A stretch of 48,358 bases of DNA, taken from assembly GCA_021851875.1 (NCBI GenBank), contig JAJZQI010000008.1, positions 1 to 48,358 of the forward strand, read 5' to 3'. This DNA is from Pseudomonadota bacterium (GTDB lineage: Bacteria; Pseudomonadota; Gammaproteobacteria; Burkholderiales; JAJZQI01). Shown one piece after another: positions 17,520 through 26,354 of the stretch (its first letter is position 1; each line of letters starts with the position of its first letter). The position numbers were made by a program, and so were the translations under genes. The notes below the pieces were generated by a model that saw only the letters and a program-made list of their open reading frames with translations, searched no databases and was not told the origin of the DNA.

Positions 17520-17547
17520 AATGTACCATTTTTGGTTCAAATGTCAA
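17520..17547 (-). promoter_or_regulatory. Promoter of the toxin-antitoxin operon
   Basis: A perfect -35 TTGACA (minus strand, 17542-17547) and a TACATT -10 (17520-17525) are 16 bp apart. A short inverted repeat ACCA-N4-TGGT lies in the spacer and may be part of the antitoxin operator. Confidence 0.6.
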
Positions 17548-17645
17548 CTCGGATTCAGGGTTAGGTCTTGTAGTTCGCGACTATTACCCAATACATTGAT
17601 TATTTGTATTATTATTCCATTGGGTGTGTAAATTGCGAAGTTCGT

Positions 17646-17758
17646 GACCCCGAAGTTCGCGAAGTTCGAAGTTCCGCGTGACCCCGAAGTTCCGCGTTAG
17701 ATGCGAATTTCAGCAACAAGGGGCTTGCTTTGCAAGACGGTATCTGACCCCGAAGTTC
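17646..17758 (+). repeat. Three copies of GACCCCGAAGTTC
   Basis: The 13-bp unit GACCCCGAAGTTC occurs at 17646, 17680 and 17746, with more partial GAAGTTCG units between. The copies lie upstream of and inside the IS110 debris. I do not know this repeat; it may be leftover insertion-sequence end DNA. Confidence 0.6.
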
Positions 17759-17760
17759 GA

Positions 17761-17900
17761 CCCTTTAAACGGCAAGACCCAATCCAAGGTGGTTGAGAAT
17801 TCAAAGGCAGGGTATGACCGGCTGCAAGGATGGCTGAAGGATCGCGGTGCGACCGCAGCCGATACACATGTCTGTATGGAAGCCACCGGGCCGTATAGTG
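17761..17900 (+). pseudogene. IS110-family transposase fragment
   Basis: In the forward frame about 45 residues can be read that match the N-terminal part of IS110-type DEDD transposases: KTQSKVVENSKAGYDRLQ, then THVCMEATGPYSG with the conserved Glu. The family usually has about 320-400 residues. The upstream catalytic Asp region is missing, and the frame is cut after GPYSG by the palindromic element at 17901. Confidence 0.7.
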
Positions 17901-17974
17901 GTAGGGTGCAATAACTGAAAGGCATTGCACCGTCTTTGAATCGGACATGCGGCGCAATAACGATTGCGCCCTAC
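17901..17974. mobile_element. Small palindromic (MITE-like) element
   Basis: A 74-bp block is bounded by GTAGGGTGCAAT and its inverted partner ATTGCGCCCTAC, and holds two internal hairpins, TGCAAT/ATTGCA (17907-17928) and GCGCAAT/ATTGCGC (17952-17969). It sits exactly where the IS110 frame is lost. Non-coding repeats of this architecture recur in proteobacterial genomes; mobility is inferred, and no target duplication is obvious. Confidence 0.55.
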
Positions 17975-18132
17975 GCGGGCTGCTGCTCGACTTGGCAAAG
18001 GGGTTTATTAGGAAGCAGGTTGAGGAATACACCGGGGTAAAAATTTAACTAAAGGCAATGCGCTATTAAGTCGAGCTACTCGCGTATGGCTAGTAGTATT
18101 CAGCTTGCTCATTAGAGCAGGTAGGCTTTCTC
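17975..18132. other. Residual intergenic DNA after the IS110 relic
   Basis: A short open stretch (GLLLDLAKGFIRKQVEEYTG) ends at a TAA near 18048 and could be the tail of a lost gene, but I cannot name it. The rest, up to the yheS stop, shows no gene or clear terminator. Confidence 0.35.
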
Positions 18133-19989
18133 TTACTTCCCCTCCTCCAACGCCATCTCCAGTTCCAACCAGTCCTCCTCCAGCTTCGCCACTTTCTGTT
18201 CCAGTTCTTCCCGCCGTTTATTCATTTGCGCAATAGCCGGGTCAGTGGGGTTGGCATACGTGGCCGGATCAGCCAGTTTGGCCTGCAGAGCAGCCAGCTC
18301 CTCCTGGGCTGAATTGAGTTCTGTCTCAAGCCGGACCAGTTTTGACTGCAACGCTTTTTTCTTCGGCAGGTTTTCGCGTTTGGGTTTTTCTGCCGCAGCC
18401 GGTTTAGGCGGGGCGCTGGCGATGCGGCGGGTATCCACCCATTTGTGGTAGTCCTCCAGATCGCCGTCGAAGGGTTTGGCGGCACCATCGGCCACCAGCC
18501 ACAGTTCGTCGGCGACGGCGCGGATGAGGCTTCGGTCGTGGGACACCAGGATCATGGCGCCTTCGTAGCCGTCCAGTGCCACGGTGAGGGCATCACGCAT
18601 GTCCAGGTCGAGGTGGTTGGTGGGTTCGTCCAGCAGCAGGAAGTGCGGTTTCTGCCACGCAAGTAATGCCAGGGCGAGGCGGCTTTTTTCGCCACCGGAG
18701 AAACCGCCCACGGCACGGTCTTCGCCTTCGCCGGCCAAGCCGAAGCGGCCGAGGAAGTTGCGCAGGTCTTGCGTGGTGGCTTCGGGGGCCAGTTTTTCCA
18801 TGTGCTGCAACGGGGTGGCGTGGCTGTCCAGGTGTTCCAGCTGGTGCTGGGCGAAGTAGCCGATGCGTACATCGGGAGTAAGCGTGACGCTGCCGCTGGT
18901 GGGTTGCAGTTCGCCGGCCAGCAGTTTGATGAGGGTGGATTTGCCCGCGCCGTTGGGGCCCAAGAGGGCGATGCGAGCGCCCTGGCGCAGAATGAGGTTG
19001 ACGTTGGTGAGCTGGGGTTTGTCTGCGCTGTAGCCGAAGCCCATTTTCTCTACCCGCAGCAGGGTATCCGGGCTGCGTTCCGGTGCTTCGATTTCCAGCT
19101 CGAAATGGCCGTGTTCGATGTGGGCCGGGGCGATGCGTTCCAGCCGTTCCAGCGCTTTCAGGCGGCTCTGCGCCTGCTTGGCTTTGCTGGCCTTGGCGCG
19201 GAAGCGGCGGACAAAGTCTTCCAGGTGGGCGATTTTGGCTTCCTGCTGGCGCAGGGCTTCGTTTTGCTGGGCGGCGCGTTCGGCACGGGCGCGTTCAAAG
19301 TCGTCGTAGGTGCCGGTGTAGGCGTCGATGTGCTGGCCGGTGATGTGGGCGATGCGGTTGACGCAGGCGTTGAGAAATTCGCGGTCGTGTGACACGATCA
19401 GCAGGCTGCCGGGGTAGCGGGACAGATACTGCTCCAGCCAGAGGATGGCTTCCAGATCAAGATGGTTGGTCGGCTCGTCCAGCAGCAGCAAGTCGGCGCG
19501 TTTCATCAGCGCGCGAGCCAGGTTGAGGCGCATGCGCCAGCCGCCGGAAAAACTGTTGACCGGCCGGGTGATGGCCTGTGCGTCAAAACCCAGACCGTTA
19601 AGCAGCTGCGCGGCGCGGGCGGGGGCGGAGTAGCCGTCGATGGTTTCGAAGCGGTGTTGCGCGTCGTGCCAGGCCGTGTCGTGACTGGCCTGTTGCAGGG
19701 TTTTTTCCAGTTGACGCAGTTCGGTGTCGCCATCGAGCACGAATTCCACTGCCGGCTGGTCGGAATTGGCGATTTCCTGTTCCACAAAAGCGAGGGTTTT
19801 GCCGGATTGCAGGCCGATTTCGCCGCCGTCCGGTTTGAGCAGGCCGCGAATCAGCTGGAACAGGGTGGATTTGCCGCAGCCGTTTACCCCCACCAGACCG
19901 ATGCGCTGGTTGGCGAAGACTTGCAGATTGGCGTCCTGAAAGAGCGGCTTGCCGCCGGACAGGTAAGTCAGGGAAGTGATATTCAGCAT
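18133..19989 (-). CDS. yheS: ABC-F family ATPase YheS
   Basis: A 618-residue soluble protein with two ABC domains and no membrane part. Domain 1 has GVNGCGKST, SGGWRMRLNLARAL and LLLLDEPTNHLDLE; domain 2 has GPNGAGKST, SGGEKSRLALALL and LLLDEPTNHLDLD. The linker RRFRAKASKAKQAQSRLKALE is the P-site tRNA interaction motif region, and the C-terminus has a coiled coil (KLVRLETELNSAQEELAALQ). The N-terminal pattern (VGVNGCGKST, FVEQEI, VEFVLDGDTELRQLE) fits YheS rather than Uup or EttA. ABC-F proteins act on ribosomes during translation. Confidence 0.93.
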   Translation of the reverse strand: MLNITSLTYLSGGKPLFQDANLQVFANQRIGLVGVNGCGKSTLFQLIRGLLKPDGGEIGLQSGKTLAFVEQEIANSDQPAVEFVLDGDTELRQLEKTLQQASHDTAWHDAQHRFETIDGYSAPARAAQLLNGLGFDAQAITRPVNSFSGGWRMRLNLARALMKRADLLLLDEPTNHLDLEAILWLEQYLSRYPGSLLIVSHDREFLNACVNRIAHITGQHIDAYTGTYDDFERARAERAAQQNEALRQQEAKIAHLEDFVRRFRAKASKAKQAQSRLKALERLERIAPAHIEHGHFELEIEAPERSPDTLLRVEKMGFGYSADKPQLTNVNLILRQGARIALLGPNGAGKSTLIKLLAGELQPTSGSVTLTPDVRIGYFAQHQLEHLDSHATPLQHMEKLAPEATTQDLRNFLGRFGLAGEGEDRAVGGFSGGEKSRLALALLAWQKPHFLLLDEPTNHLDLDMRDALTVALDGYEGAMILVSHDRSLIRAVADELWLVADGAAKPFDGDLEDYHKWVDTRRIASAPPKPAAAEKPKRENLPKKKALQSKLVRLETELNSAQEELAALQAKLADPATYANPTDPAIAQMNKRREELEQKVAKLEEDWLELEMALEEGK

Positions 19990-20082
19990 AGCCGCAATGA
20001 TACAGGGGTCTTGTTTAGATAGACATCAGGCGGTCATTTTAATTACCATTTCCTGATATTCAAAAGGCAAGGTAACACGAGC

Positions 20083-20802
20083 ATGAGCAATGAAGTTGAT
20101 CTGTCGCAGGACAATGCGGCGCACCTGCAAAACACCCTGTTCCAAACGGTGAAAGACCTGCATCGCGGCGAATCGGTGGTGATCCGCACCAGCTGCGACC
20201 CGGAACAGGCGGTGAAAACAGCCAACCTGCATCTGCGCGATAACCTGACCTGGTCAACCCAGACGCTGGGCGAGGGTAGCTGGCGCATTACCGTGAAGCA
20301 CCGCTTTGACGTCGAGCCGAAGGATATTGTGGACGTGCTGACGCGCGATCACAAGCGGCTGGACGACTTGTTCGCCCGTGCGCTGCATAACGTGAATCAG
20401 GGTGATGTGGCCGCGGCAAAACCGCTGCTGCTGGAATTTGCCGAAGGCCTGCGCCGCCATATCGACGTGGAAGATCATCTGCTGACCGGTTCGTTCAATG
20501 CGCCGCGCGACCCGTTCGGCGGCGATCCCACTTCCACCATGCTGCGCGAGCACCAGGAGATTCTGGGCAATACCGCGCTGATCGAGACGTATTTCGAGGA
20601 CGATGAATTGCCGGCGGTGTCCGATGTGTCGCCGTTCTTTGCCATCATGTCCGGCACCCTGGCGAAGCACGAGTTCCGCGAGGAAACCAATCTGTTTCCC
20701 AACTGGTACAGCGCGCTGCAAAAGGCTCCGCCGGAAGCGGCTGCCGCCTTGCTGCAAAAGGTGCAGGCCATTCTGGCGGGCGAAACGACGGCAGCCGGCT
20801 AA
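20083..20802 (+). CDS. DUF2249-like plus hemerythrin HHE protein
   Basis: A 239-residue soluble protein. Residues 1-80 look like a DUF2249/TusA-like domain (LHRGESVVIRTSCDPEQAV); residues 82-235 form a hemerythrin four-helix bundle. Likely di-iron ligands are His90, His126, Glu130, His157, His196 and Glu200, matching the H...HxxxE...H...HxxxE pattern. Such proteins bind O2 or NO or repair Fe-S centres under nitrosative stress. It stands alone and converges on the PAS-GGDEF-EAL gene. The exact ligand role is inferred. Confidence 0.88.
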   Translation: MSNEVDLSQDNAAHLQNTLFQTVKDLHRGESVVIRTSCDPEQAVKTANLHLRDNLTWSTQTLGEGSWRITVKHRFDVEPKDIVDVLTRDHKRLDDLFARALHNVNQGDVAAAKPLLLEFAEGLRRHIDVEDHLLTGSFNAPRDPFGGDPTSTMLREHQEILGNTALIETYFEDDELPAVSDVSPFFAIMSGTLAKHEFREETNLFPNWYSALQKAPPEAAAALLQKVQAILAGETTAAG

Positions 20803-20818
20803 CCTGCCTGAACGTCGC

Positions 20819-23008
20819 TCAGGCGACTTTTTGCTTGTGCGACAGGGGCGCCCGCTGCAGATCCAGCCACTTTTGCATGGTGGCGGTTTCCAGCGGTTTG
20901 CTGTAATGGTAGCCCTGAATGATATCGACGCCCATTTCGGTCAGCAGATTCAGCTGCAGTTGGGTTTCCACGCCTTCGGCAATTACGGACATGCCCAGCT
21001 GGTGCGCCATGGTGATGATGGCGCTGGTGATGGCCAGGTCATCCGGATTCACTACGATATCCTGGATAAAGCTGCGGTCGATTTTCAGCGTTTCAACCGG
21101 AACGCGCTTCAATTGGCTCAGCGACGAATAACCCGTGCCGAAATCGTCAATTGCCAGTCTCACGCCCATGCTGGCCAGTTGTTGCAGCGTCGTCGTGGCC
21201 GTGGCGCTGTCGTCCATGGCGATCGTTTCGGTGATTTCCATTTCAATCAGGTGCAATGCCAGGCAGGGGTCGGCCATGCTGGCGATCATACCGGGGATGT
21301 CCTGCAGGACAAACTGCCTGGGCGACAGGTTGATCGACACGATGAAGTCATTCCAGCCCTGATTTTGCCAGAGTGAGGCCTGGGCGCAGACCTGCTGCAC
21401 GACCCAGTTGCTGATCGGGGCAATCAAGCCGGTGTCTTCCGCGATGGGGATGAACTCGGCCGGCGAAATGGGGCCGAGCTGGGGATGGTGCCAGCGCAGC
21501 AAAACTTCGGCGCCGCGAATGTGGCCGGTCTTCAAGTTCAATTGCGGCTGGTAGGCTAGGCTGAACTGGTTTTGCTGCAGCGCTTCGTACAGGCCGTTTT
21601 CGATTTCCATGCGCCGGCTCGATAGGTGCGACAGATCCGGCGTGTAGGTGGCGAGTCCGGAGCGGCCATTGCCCTTGACCTGGTACATGGCGGTGTCGGC
21701 ATGTTTCATCAAGGTGTCCGCATCTTCGCCGTCATCGGGATAAAAGCTGATGCCGATGCTGGCGGAAACGAAATAATCGCGCTCGGCCAGCCGCACCGGC
21801 TCTTGCAGCCGATCCAGTACTTTCTGGGCAATGTGCAGGGCCACATTTTCGTTGTCCACATCCGGCAGCAGAATGGTGAATTCGTCGCCGCCCAGGCGCG
21901 CCACGGTGTCGGATTCCCTGACCGTCTGCTGCAAACGCAGGGCAATCTGGCGCAACAGCACGTCGCCCGCATCGTGCCCGAGCGTGTCGTTGATCAGCTT
22001 GAACCGGTCCAGGTCGATGAACAGCAAGGCGACCTTCTTCTGCTCCAGCCGCCTGGCAAAGGCCAGCGCCTGCTCCAGCCGGTCGCGAAAAAGCGTGCGG
22101 TTGGGCAGGTTGGTGAGCGCGTCGTGATTGGCGTGGAAATAAATGCTTTCTTCGGTTTTCTTGCGTTCGCTGATATCGCTGAAGACCGCCACGAAGTATT
22201 CATTGTCCTCGCCGGACTGAGGCAATCGGCTGACTGCCAGCCACTCCGGATAGATTTCGCCGTTCTTGCGGCGATTCCAGATTTCACCCTGCCACTGTCC
22301 CTCGGTGTGCAGGTGCTGCCATAGCTGCGTATAGAAGGCTTTGTTCTGGCGGCCGGAGGAGAGGATACGGGGGGTGGAGCCGAGGACCTCGTCGGCGCTA
22401 TAACCGGTGATTTTGGTGAAGGCATCGTTGACGTGCAGGATACGGGCATGCTCATCGGTGACCAGAATACCCTCGGTGGCGGATTCGAATACCTTGGTCG
22501 CCAGACGCATGAAATGGTGATGCTGGCGCTGTTCGGTAATGTCGCGGATGACCAGGTGAATGACCGATTCGTCATTCAGCTGCATGGCGCTCATGGTCAC
22601 TTCGGCGGGGAAGACCTCGCCGTCCCAACGGCGGAACAGCCATTCAAAGCGCTGGACCGCATCGGTTTGCGCCAGGGAAAAGCGCGTCGCAATGCCTTCC
22701 CATGCCGGCATGCCGTCGCGCTGCAGCGTGGCGCTGATCGACAGGCCGTCGAGTTGCAGCAGTTGTTCGCGCGAGGGGATGTGAAAAAGCGCCAGCAGCG
22801 CGTTGTTGCAATCGTGGAAGCGTCCGCCGGAGATGACCAGAATGGCGTCGTGCGCGTTCTCGAACAGTTGGCGGTATTTTTCTCGATCGGTGCGCAACGC
22901 ATTGAAATGCTGGGTTCGCAGGGCGTGTGATTTCCAGCTCAACAACAGCAGCACAAAGCTGAGCACGGTGGCAAGCGGCATGAGAAATTGCGAAACGTGC
23001 AGTGCCAA
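20819..23008 (-). CDS. Membrane-anchored PAS-PAS-GGDEF-EAL cyclic di-GMP protein
   Basis: About 729 residues: a short N-terminal membrane helix (LMPLATVLSFVLLLLSW), two PAS domains, GGDEF and EAL. The GGDEF site is intact (RLGGDEF) with an I-site RESD five residues upstream. EAL is written as EVL (GAEVLLRWHHP), an accepted variant because the Glu is kept; INLSPRQF, EITETIAMDD, IDDFGTGYSS, KIDRSFI and AEGVET are all present, so phosphodiesterase activity is likely too. No ATG precedes the membrane helix at a good distance; the TTG at 23008, after AAGGAAAG, is chosen, and a TTG at 23050 is the alternative. Confidence 0.9.
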   Translation of the reverse strand: MALHVSQFLMPLATVLSFVLLLLSWKSHALRTQHFNALRTDREKYRQLFENAHDAILVISGGRFHDCNNALLALFHIPSREQLLQLDGLSISATLQRDGMPAWEGIATRFSLAQTDAVQRFEWLFRRWDGEVFPAEVTMSAMQLNDESVIHLVIRDITEQRQHHHFMRLATKVFESATEGILVTDEHARILHVNDAFTKITGYSADEVLGSTPRILSSGRQNKAFYTQLWQHLHTEGQWQGEIWNRRKNGEIYPEWLAVSRLPQSGEDNEYFVAVFSDISERKKTEESIYFHANHDALTNLPNRTLFRDRLEQALAFARRLEQKKVALLFIDLDRFKLINDTLGHDAGDVLLRQIALRLQQTVRESDTVARLGGDEFTILLPDVDNENVALHIAQKVLDRLQEPVRLAERDYFVSASIGISFYPDDGEDADTLMKHADTAMYQVKGNGRSGLATYTPDLSHLSSRRMEIENGLYEALQQNQFSLAYQPQLNLKTGHIRGAEVLLRWHHPQLGPISPAEFIPIAEDTGLIAPISNWVVQQVCAQASLWQNQGWNDFIVSINLSPRQFVLQDIPGMIASMADPCLALHLIEMEITETIAMDDSATATTTLQQLASMGVRLAIDDFGTGYSSLSQLKRVPVETLKIDRSFIQDIVVNPDDLAITSAIITMAHQLGMSVIAEGVETQLQLNLLTEMGVDIIQGYHYSKPLETATMQKWLDLQRAPLSHKQKVA

Positions 23009-23126
23009 GGCGGTCTTTCCTTTTAACTGTACTTCGCCACGATAACACAATAACGGTATAAAAGGATAGATATATCTTCATATTGGCCGTGCGCATGCAG
23101 CGATTAAGGGAGTTAGGCCGATAAGG

Positions 23127-23864
23127 CTATGGCTCGGTGCGGTAATTCAACAGCTGCCAGCGGCCAGCTGCAAAGGCCAGTCCGCCGCCGGTGGTATACC
23201 AGTCGGGAAGCACCCAGCGCTGCACCACGGCGCCGTCGATGGTCAGTTCGTGTTGGGCCGGGCGGTGCGTGTGTCCATGGATCAGCAGTGTGCAACCGTG
23301 CTGGCGGAAAAACGCCTCCACCGCCGCCGCATTGACATCCATGATCTCTGGCGATTTCCCTTGCTGGGCCTGCTCGCTTCGCCTGCGCATGCCTTCAATC
23401 ATGGCGATGCGTTCCGCCAGGGGTTTTTGCAGAAACATGGCCTGAAATGCGGGGGAGTGAACCTGCCGGCGAAACGCCTGGTATTCGACATCATCCGTAC
23501 AGAGGACGTCGCCATGCGACAGGCAGATCGATTTGCCGCCCAGCTCGACGCGGCATGGGTCATCCAGCAGCGTGGCCGCGGCAGCCGTACAAAAGCGTTC
23601 GCCCAGCAGCAGGTCGCGGTTGCCGTGCATGACGAAAATGCGCGTGCCGGCCTGGGCAAGCTGTTTCAGCGTGGTGCAGATGTGCTGGCTGAACGGGTCG
23701 CTGTCGAGGATGTCGTCGCCCGGCCAGAACTCGAACAAGTCGCCCAGAATGTACAGTGCATGGGCTTGACTGGCATGCTGTCGCAGAAAATCCGCAAACC
23801 GCTGCGTAATGTCGGGGCGCGAGGCGCTCAGGTGCAGATCGGAGATGAACAGGCTGGCGGGCAT
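23127..23864 (-). CDS. lpxH: UDP-2,3-diacylglucosamine diphosphatase
   Basis: A 245-residue metallophosphoesterase that splits UDP-2,3-diacylglucosamine into lipid X and UMP in lipid A synthesis. Metal and substrate motifs are all there: SDLHL (9-13), GDLFEFW, GNRDLLLG, HGDVLCTDD, IMDVN and HGHTHRP. Length and motif order match E. coli LpxH. It ends the ppiA-ppiB-lpxH series; a strong GC hairpin with a short T run lies directly before its ATG and leaves no room for a normal ribosome site. Confidence 0.96.
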   Translation of the reverse strand: MPASLFISDLHLSASRPDITQRFADFLRQHASQAHALYILGDLFEFWPGDDILDSDPFSQHICTTLKQLAQAGTRIFVMHGNRDLLLGERFCTAAAATLLDDPCRVELGGKSICLSHGDVLCTDDVEYQAFRRQVHSPAFQAMFLQKPLAERIAMIEGMRRRSEQAQQGKSPEIMDVNAAAVEAFFRQHGCTLLIHGHTHRPAQHELTIDGAVVQRWVLPDWYTTGGGLAFAAGRWQLLNYRTEP

Positions 23865-23867
23865 GGG

Positions 23868-23890
23868 AAAAGGGCCGGCGAAGCCGGCCC
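23868..23890 (-). terminator. Hairpin with T-run between ppiB and lpxH
   Basis: A perfect eight-base-pair stem GGGCCGGC/GCCGGCCC (23872-23879 and 23883-23890) is followed, on the minus strand, by TTTT only a few bases before the lpxH ATG at 23864. It can act as a terminator or attenuator after ppiB. Confidence 0.6.
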
Positions 23891-23897
23891 GAAGGGA

Positions 23898-24389
23898 TTA
23901 GACGACTTCGGCTTTTTCAATGACGACGTCTTCCTGCGGCACGTCGCGGTGAAAGCCGCTCACGCCGGTCTTGACGCGTTTGATCTGGTCTACGACGTCG
24001 GTGCCTTCCACCACTTTACCGAAAACACAGTAACCCCAGCCTTGCGAATTGGCGGCGGTGAAGTTGAGGAAGTCGTTGTTGGCCACATTGATGAAGAACT
24101 GGGCGGTCGCGGAATGCGGGTCCGGCGTGCGCGCCATGGCGATGGTGTATTTGTCGTTCTTCAGGCCGTTGCCGGCTTCGTTCTGAATGGTGTCGCGCGT
24201 GGGTTTCTGTTGCATGCCCGGAGTAAAACCGCCGCCCTGGATCATGAAGTTGTCGATCACGCGGTGGAAAACGGTGCCGTTGTAAAAACCGTCGTTGACA
24301 TATTGCAGGAAGTTGGCAACGGTTGCCGGGGCTTTTTCGGCGTCCAGTTCAAGGGTGATGACGCCGAAGCTGGTATGCAGTTTAACCAT
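23898..24389 (-). CDS. ppiB: Cytoplasmic peptidyl-prolyl cis-trans isomerase B (cyclophilin)
   Basis: A 163-residue cyclophilin without signal peptide. The catalytic Arg is in [15 protein letters not shown]; other family blocks are [26 protein letters not shown] and [16 protein letters not shown]. It isomerises Xaa-Pro bonds in the cytoplasm. It is separated by 8 bp from the exported paralogue upstream, showing a local duplication with different targeting. Confidence 0.95.
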   Translation of the reverse strand: MVKLHTSFGVITLELDAEKAPATVANFLQYVNDGFYNGTVFHRVIDNFMIQGGGFTPGMQQKPTRDTIQNEAGNGLKNDKYTIAMARTPDPHSATAQFFINVANNDFLNFTAANSQGWGYCVFGKVVEGTDVVDQIKRVKTGVSGFHRDVPQEDVVIEKAEVV

Positions 24390-24397
24390 TTGAGACC

Positions 24398-25081
24398 TCA
24401 GGAATTGTTTGTGGATTTGACGGGAGTGCTCGCCGCTTTACGGGGCTTGCTGTGTGAACGTTTTTTCTTGCTGCTGGCCGGTTTTTTGCTGCTCGCGGCG
24501 GCAGCGGCCGCCGGTGTCAGCAGCGCCACTTTCTGGATAACCACCGGCTGCAGCGGCACATCGTCGTACTGGCCCACCTGTTTGGCCGGCAGGCTGCCGA
24601 TTTTCTTGGCGATATCGAGGCCTTTCACCACTTTGCCGAAGACACAGTAACCATAGTGACGGTCATCGTTGCCGTAGTGGTTCAGGTGCAGGTTGTCATC
24701 CAGGTTGATGAAGAACTGCGAAGTGGCGGAGTCGGGCTGGGGGCCGCGCGCCATGGCAATCGTTCCTGGGGAATTGAGCAGGCCGTTGGCCGCTTCGTTG
24801 GCAATCGGCGGATTATCGGGCTGCTTGGGTTCGAGCGCGGGCGAATAGCCGCCGCCCTGAATGACGAAATCACTGATTACGCGGTGAAAGGTCGTGCCGT
24901 TATAAAACCCTTCCGACACGTAGTGCAGGAAGTTGTCCACGGTTTTGGGCGCTTTGTCCGGGTACAGTTCGACGGTGATCGAGCCCAGGTTGGTGTCGAT
25001 CTGGACCTGCGGATTGGCGGCGGCGAAAGCGGTAGCGCTGGCCAGCAAGAAGGCCGCAGCAAGAGTCAGTTGTTTCAGCAT
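24398..25081 (-). CDS. ppiA: Periplasmic peptidyl-prolyl cis-trans isomerase A (cyclophilin)
   Basis: A 227-residue cyclophilin with a Sec signal peptide ([20 protein letters not shown], cleavage after AFA). Catalytic block [36 protein letters not shown] and [11 protein letters not shown]. Unusual is a 40-residue C-terminal tail of Ala, Ser, Pro and Lys/Arg ([13 protein letters not shown]), absent from E. coli PpiA, which could bind anionic envelope polymers or nucleic acid. It sits 22 bp after the L,D-transpeptidase gene. Confidence 0.93.
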   Translation of the reverse strand: MLKQLTLAAAFLLASATAFAAANPQVQIDTNLGSITVELYPDKAPKTVDNFLHYVSEGFYNGTTFHRVISDFVIQGGGYSPALEPKQPDNPPIANEAANGLLNSPGTIAMARGPQPDSATSQFFINLDDNLHLNHYGNDDRHYGYCVFGKVVKGLDIAKKIGSLPAKQVGQYDDVPLQPVVIQKVALLTPAAAAAASSKKPASSKKKRSHSKPRKAASTPVKSTNNS

Positions 25082-25103
25082 GTGTGTCTCCTACATCAAT
25101 GTG

Positions 25104-26354
25104 TCAGGCAGAGCCTTCGTAAATGATTTTCCAGACGCCGTTCTCGCGCTTCCAGTACTGGCGTTTCAGCATGCGGTTGGCGAGATTGTTGCTCTTGTAA
25201 TCCTGTTCGAATGTCACCTCGGCCATATCCGGCTGTCCCGGATAAGCGAACATGGCGACATTGTTCAATTGAATGGCAATGTAACTCTTACCCTGGTTCA
25301 CGCTCTGCTTCTGGGCCGCCCAGGCCTTGAGGTCGGTATCGCCGGTCCTGAAGGCGGCCGAGTAATGCGACAGGTAACGGCCGGTGTCGCGGCTTTCCCA
25401 GTCTTTTTCCCAGCCGTTTACGGCGGCTTGCAGGTCGCCGCTGAGTTTCTCGCGTTGTGCCGGGGTCACCCAGTCAATCTGACTGGTAATGATGACCGGC
25501 GTCACGCCGAATTGCAGGCGCGGCTCAAGCTGCAGCAGGTCGGGGTTGGTCAGCACCACGCAGCCGTTGCTGGCGCGGGGCGGGCGGCTGTAGGTGTCCG
25601 CCGGCACGCCGTGCAGCCAGATGCCGTGGCCGGTTTTGCCCTGCAGCTTGTCCCAGTCATTGGGGTAGCTGAGCGGGAAAGCCCCGGTGCCGTAGAAACT
25701 GCCCACCTTGTTCAGATCCAGGCTGCCGGTGACCTCGTATACCCCCAGCGGGGTGCGCTGATCGCCTTCGCGCTGTTTGCCGACGCCCAGCTTGCCGATG
25801 GTGATGTAGTAATCGGTGACATATTCCGGTGTGCCGCCGTGGTTCTCGAAAACATACAGGCGGGAGCGGCCGGTATCGACCACCAGGGCGTATTTCTGCT
25901 GCGGCGACATTTGCAGCAGGCTGGCCGGTACCCTGCCCGCCGGCGGGGCGTCCAGATGGCGTTCAAGCCGCACGCGGGCCTCTGCCTCAAAGTTCTGAAT
26001 GGCCTCGCTGCTGGCTTCCCGGTAGGCGCCCATGTGGGGCAGGGCCTCGGTGTGAGCCATCAGCAGGTCCCCCTTGATCAGGTTGGCGAGCTTGAAATTG
26101 GGATAGAGTCTGAGGGTCTCGTCGATAATGGCTTCGGCCTGGTCAAGGCGTCCCTGTTTGATCAGCAGCAGGGCTTTGACCACTCTTTCCTCGGGCGTGT
26201 TGCTCAGTCGCACGGGCATGTCCGCCGTATTGTTCAGGCCCACCTGGGGGGCTGAACTCGGGGCGACCATCGGAATGGCTGCAGGGGCGGTCAGGGTCAG
26301 GGCGCCAATCGCACCCAGTCCAAGCAGCCGGATTGCAATCCTGAACATACTCAT
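25104..26354 (-). CDS. L,D-transpeptidase (YkuD) with Cds6-type C-terminal domain
   Basis: A 416-residue exported protein: N-terminal signal/anchor (to about residue 35), a short TPR-like helical stretch (55-100), a YkuD catalytic domain (about 153-295) and a C-terminal NTF2/SnoaL-like domain (about 305-416). Active-site residues are His248 (WLHGVP) and Cys265 in RASNGCVVL, the SNGC variant of the family box. It should cross-link or modify peptidoglycan, or attach proteins to it. Start and stop of the two genes overlap as ATGA with the TPR gene upstream, whose C-terminus carries a similar domain. Confidence 0.9.
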   Translation of the reverse strand: MSMFRIAIRLLGLGAIGALTLTAPAAIPMVAPSSAPQVGLNNTADMPVRLSNTPEERVVKALLLIKQGRLDQAEAIIDETLRLYPNFKLANLIKGDLLMAHTEALPHMGAYREASSEAIQNFEAEARVRLERHLDAPPAGRVPASLLQMSPQQKYALVVDTGRSRLYVFENHGGTPEYVTDYYITIGKLGVGKQREGDQRTPLGVYEVTGSLDLNKVGSFYGTGAFPLSYPNDWDKLQGKTGHGIWLHGVPADTYSRPPRASNGCVVLTNPDLLQLEPRLQFGVTPVIITSQIDWVTPAQREKLSGDLQAAVNGWEKDWESRDTGRYLSHYSAAFRTGDTDLKAWAAQKQSVNQGKSYIAIQLNNVAMFAYPGQPDMAEVTFEQDYKSNNLANRMLKRQYWKRENGVWKIIYEGSA

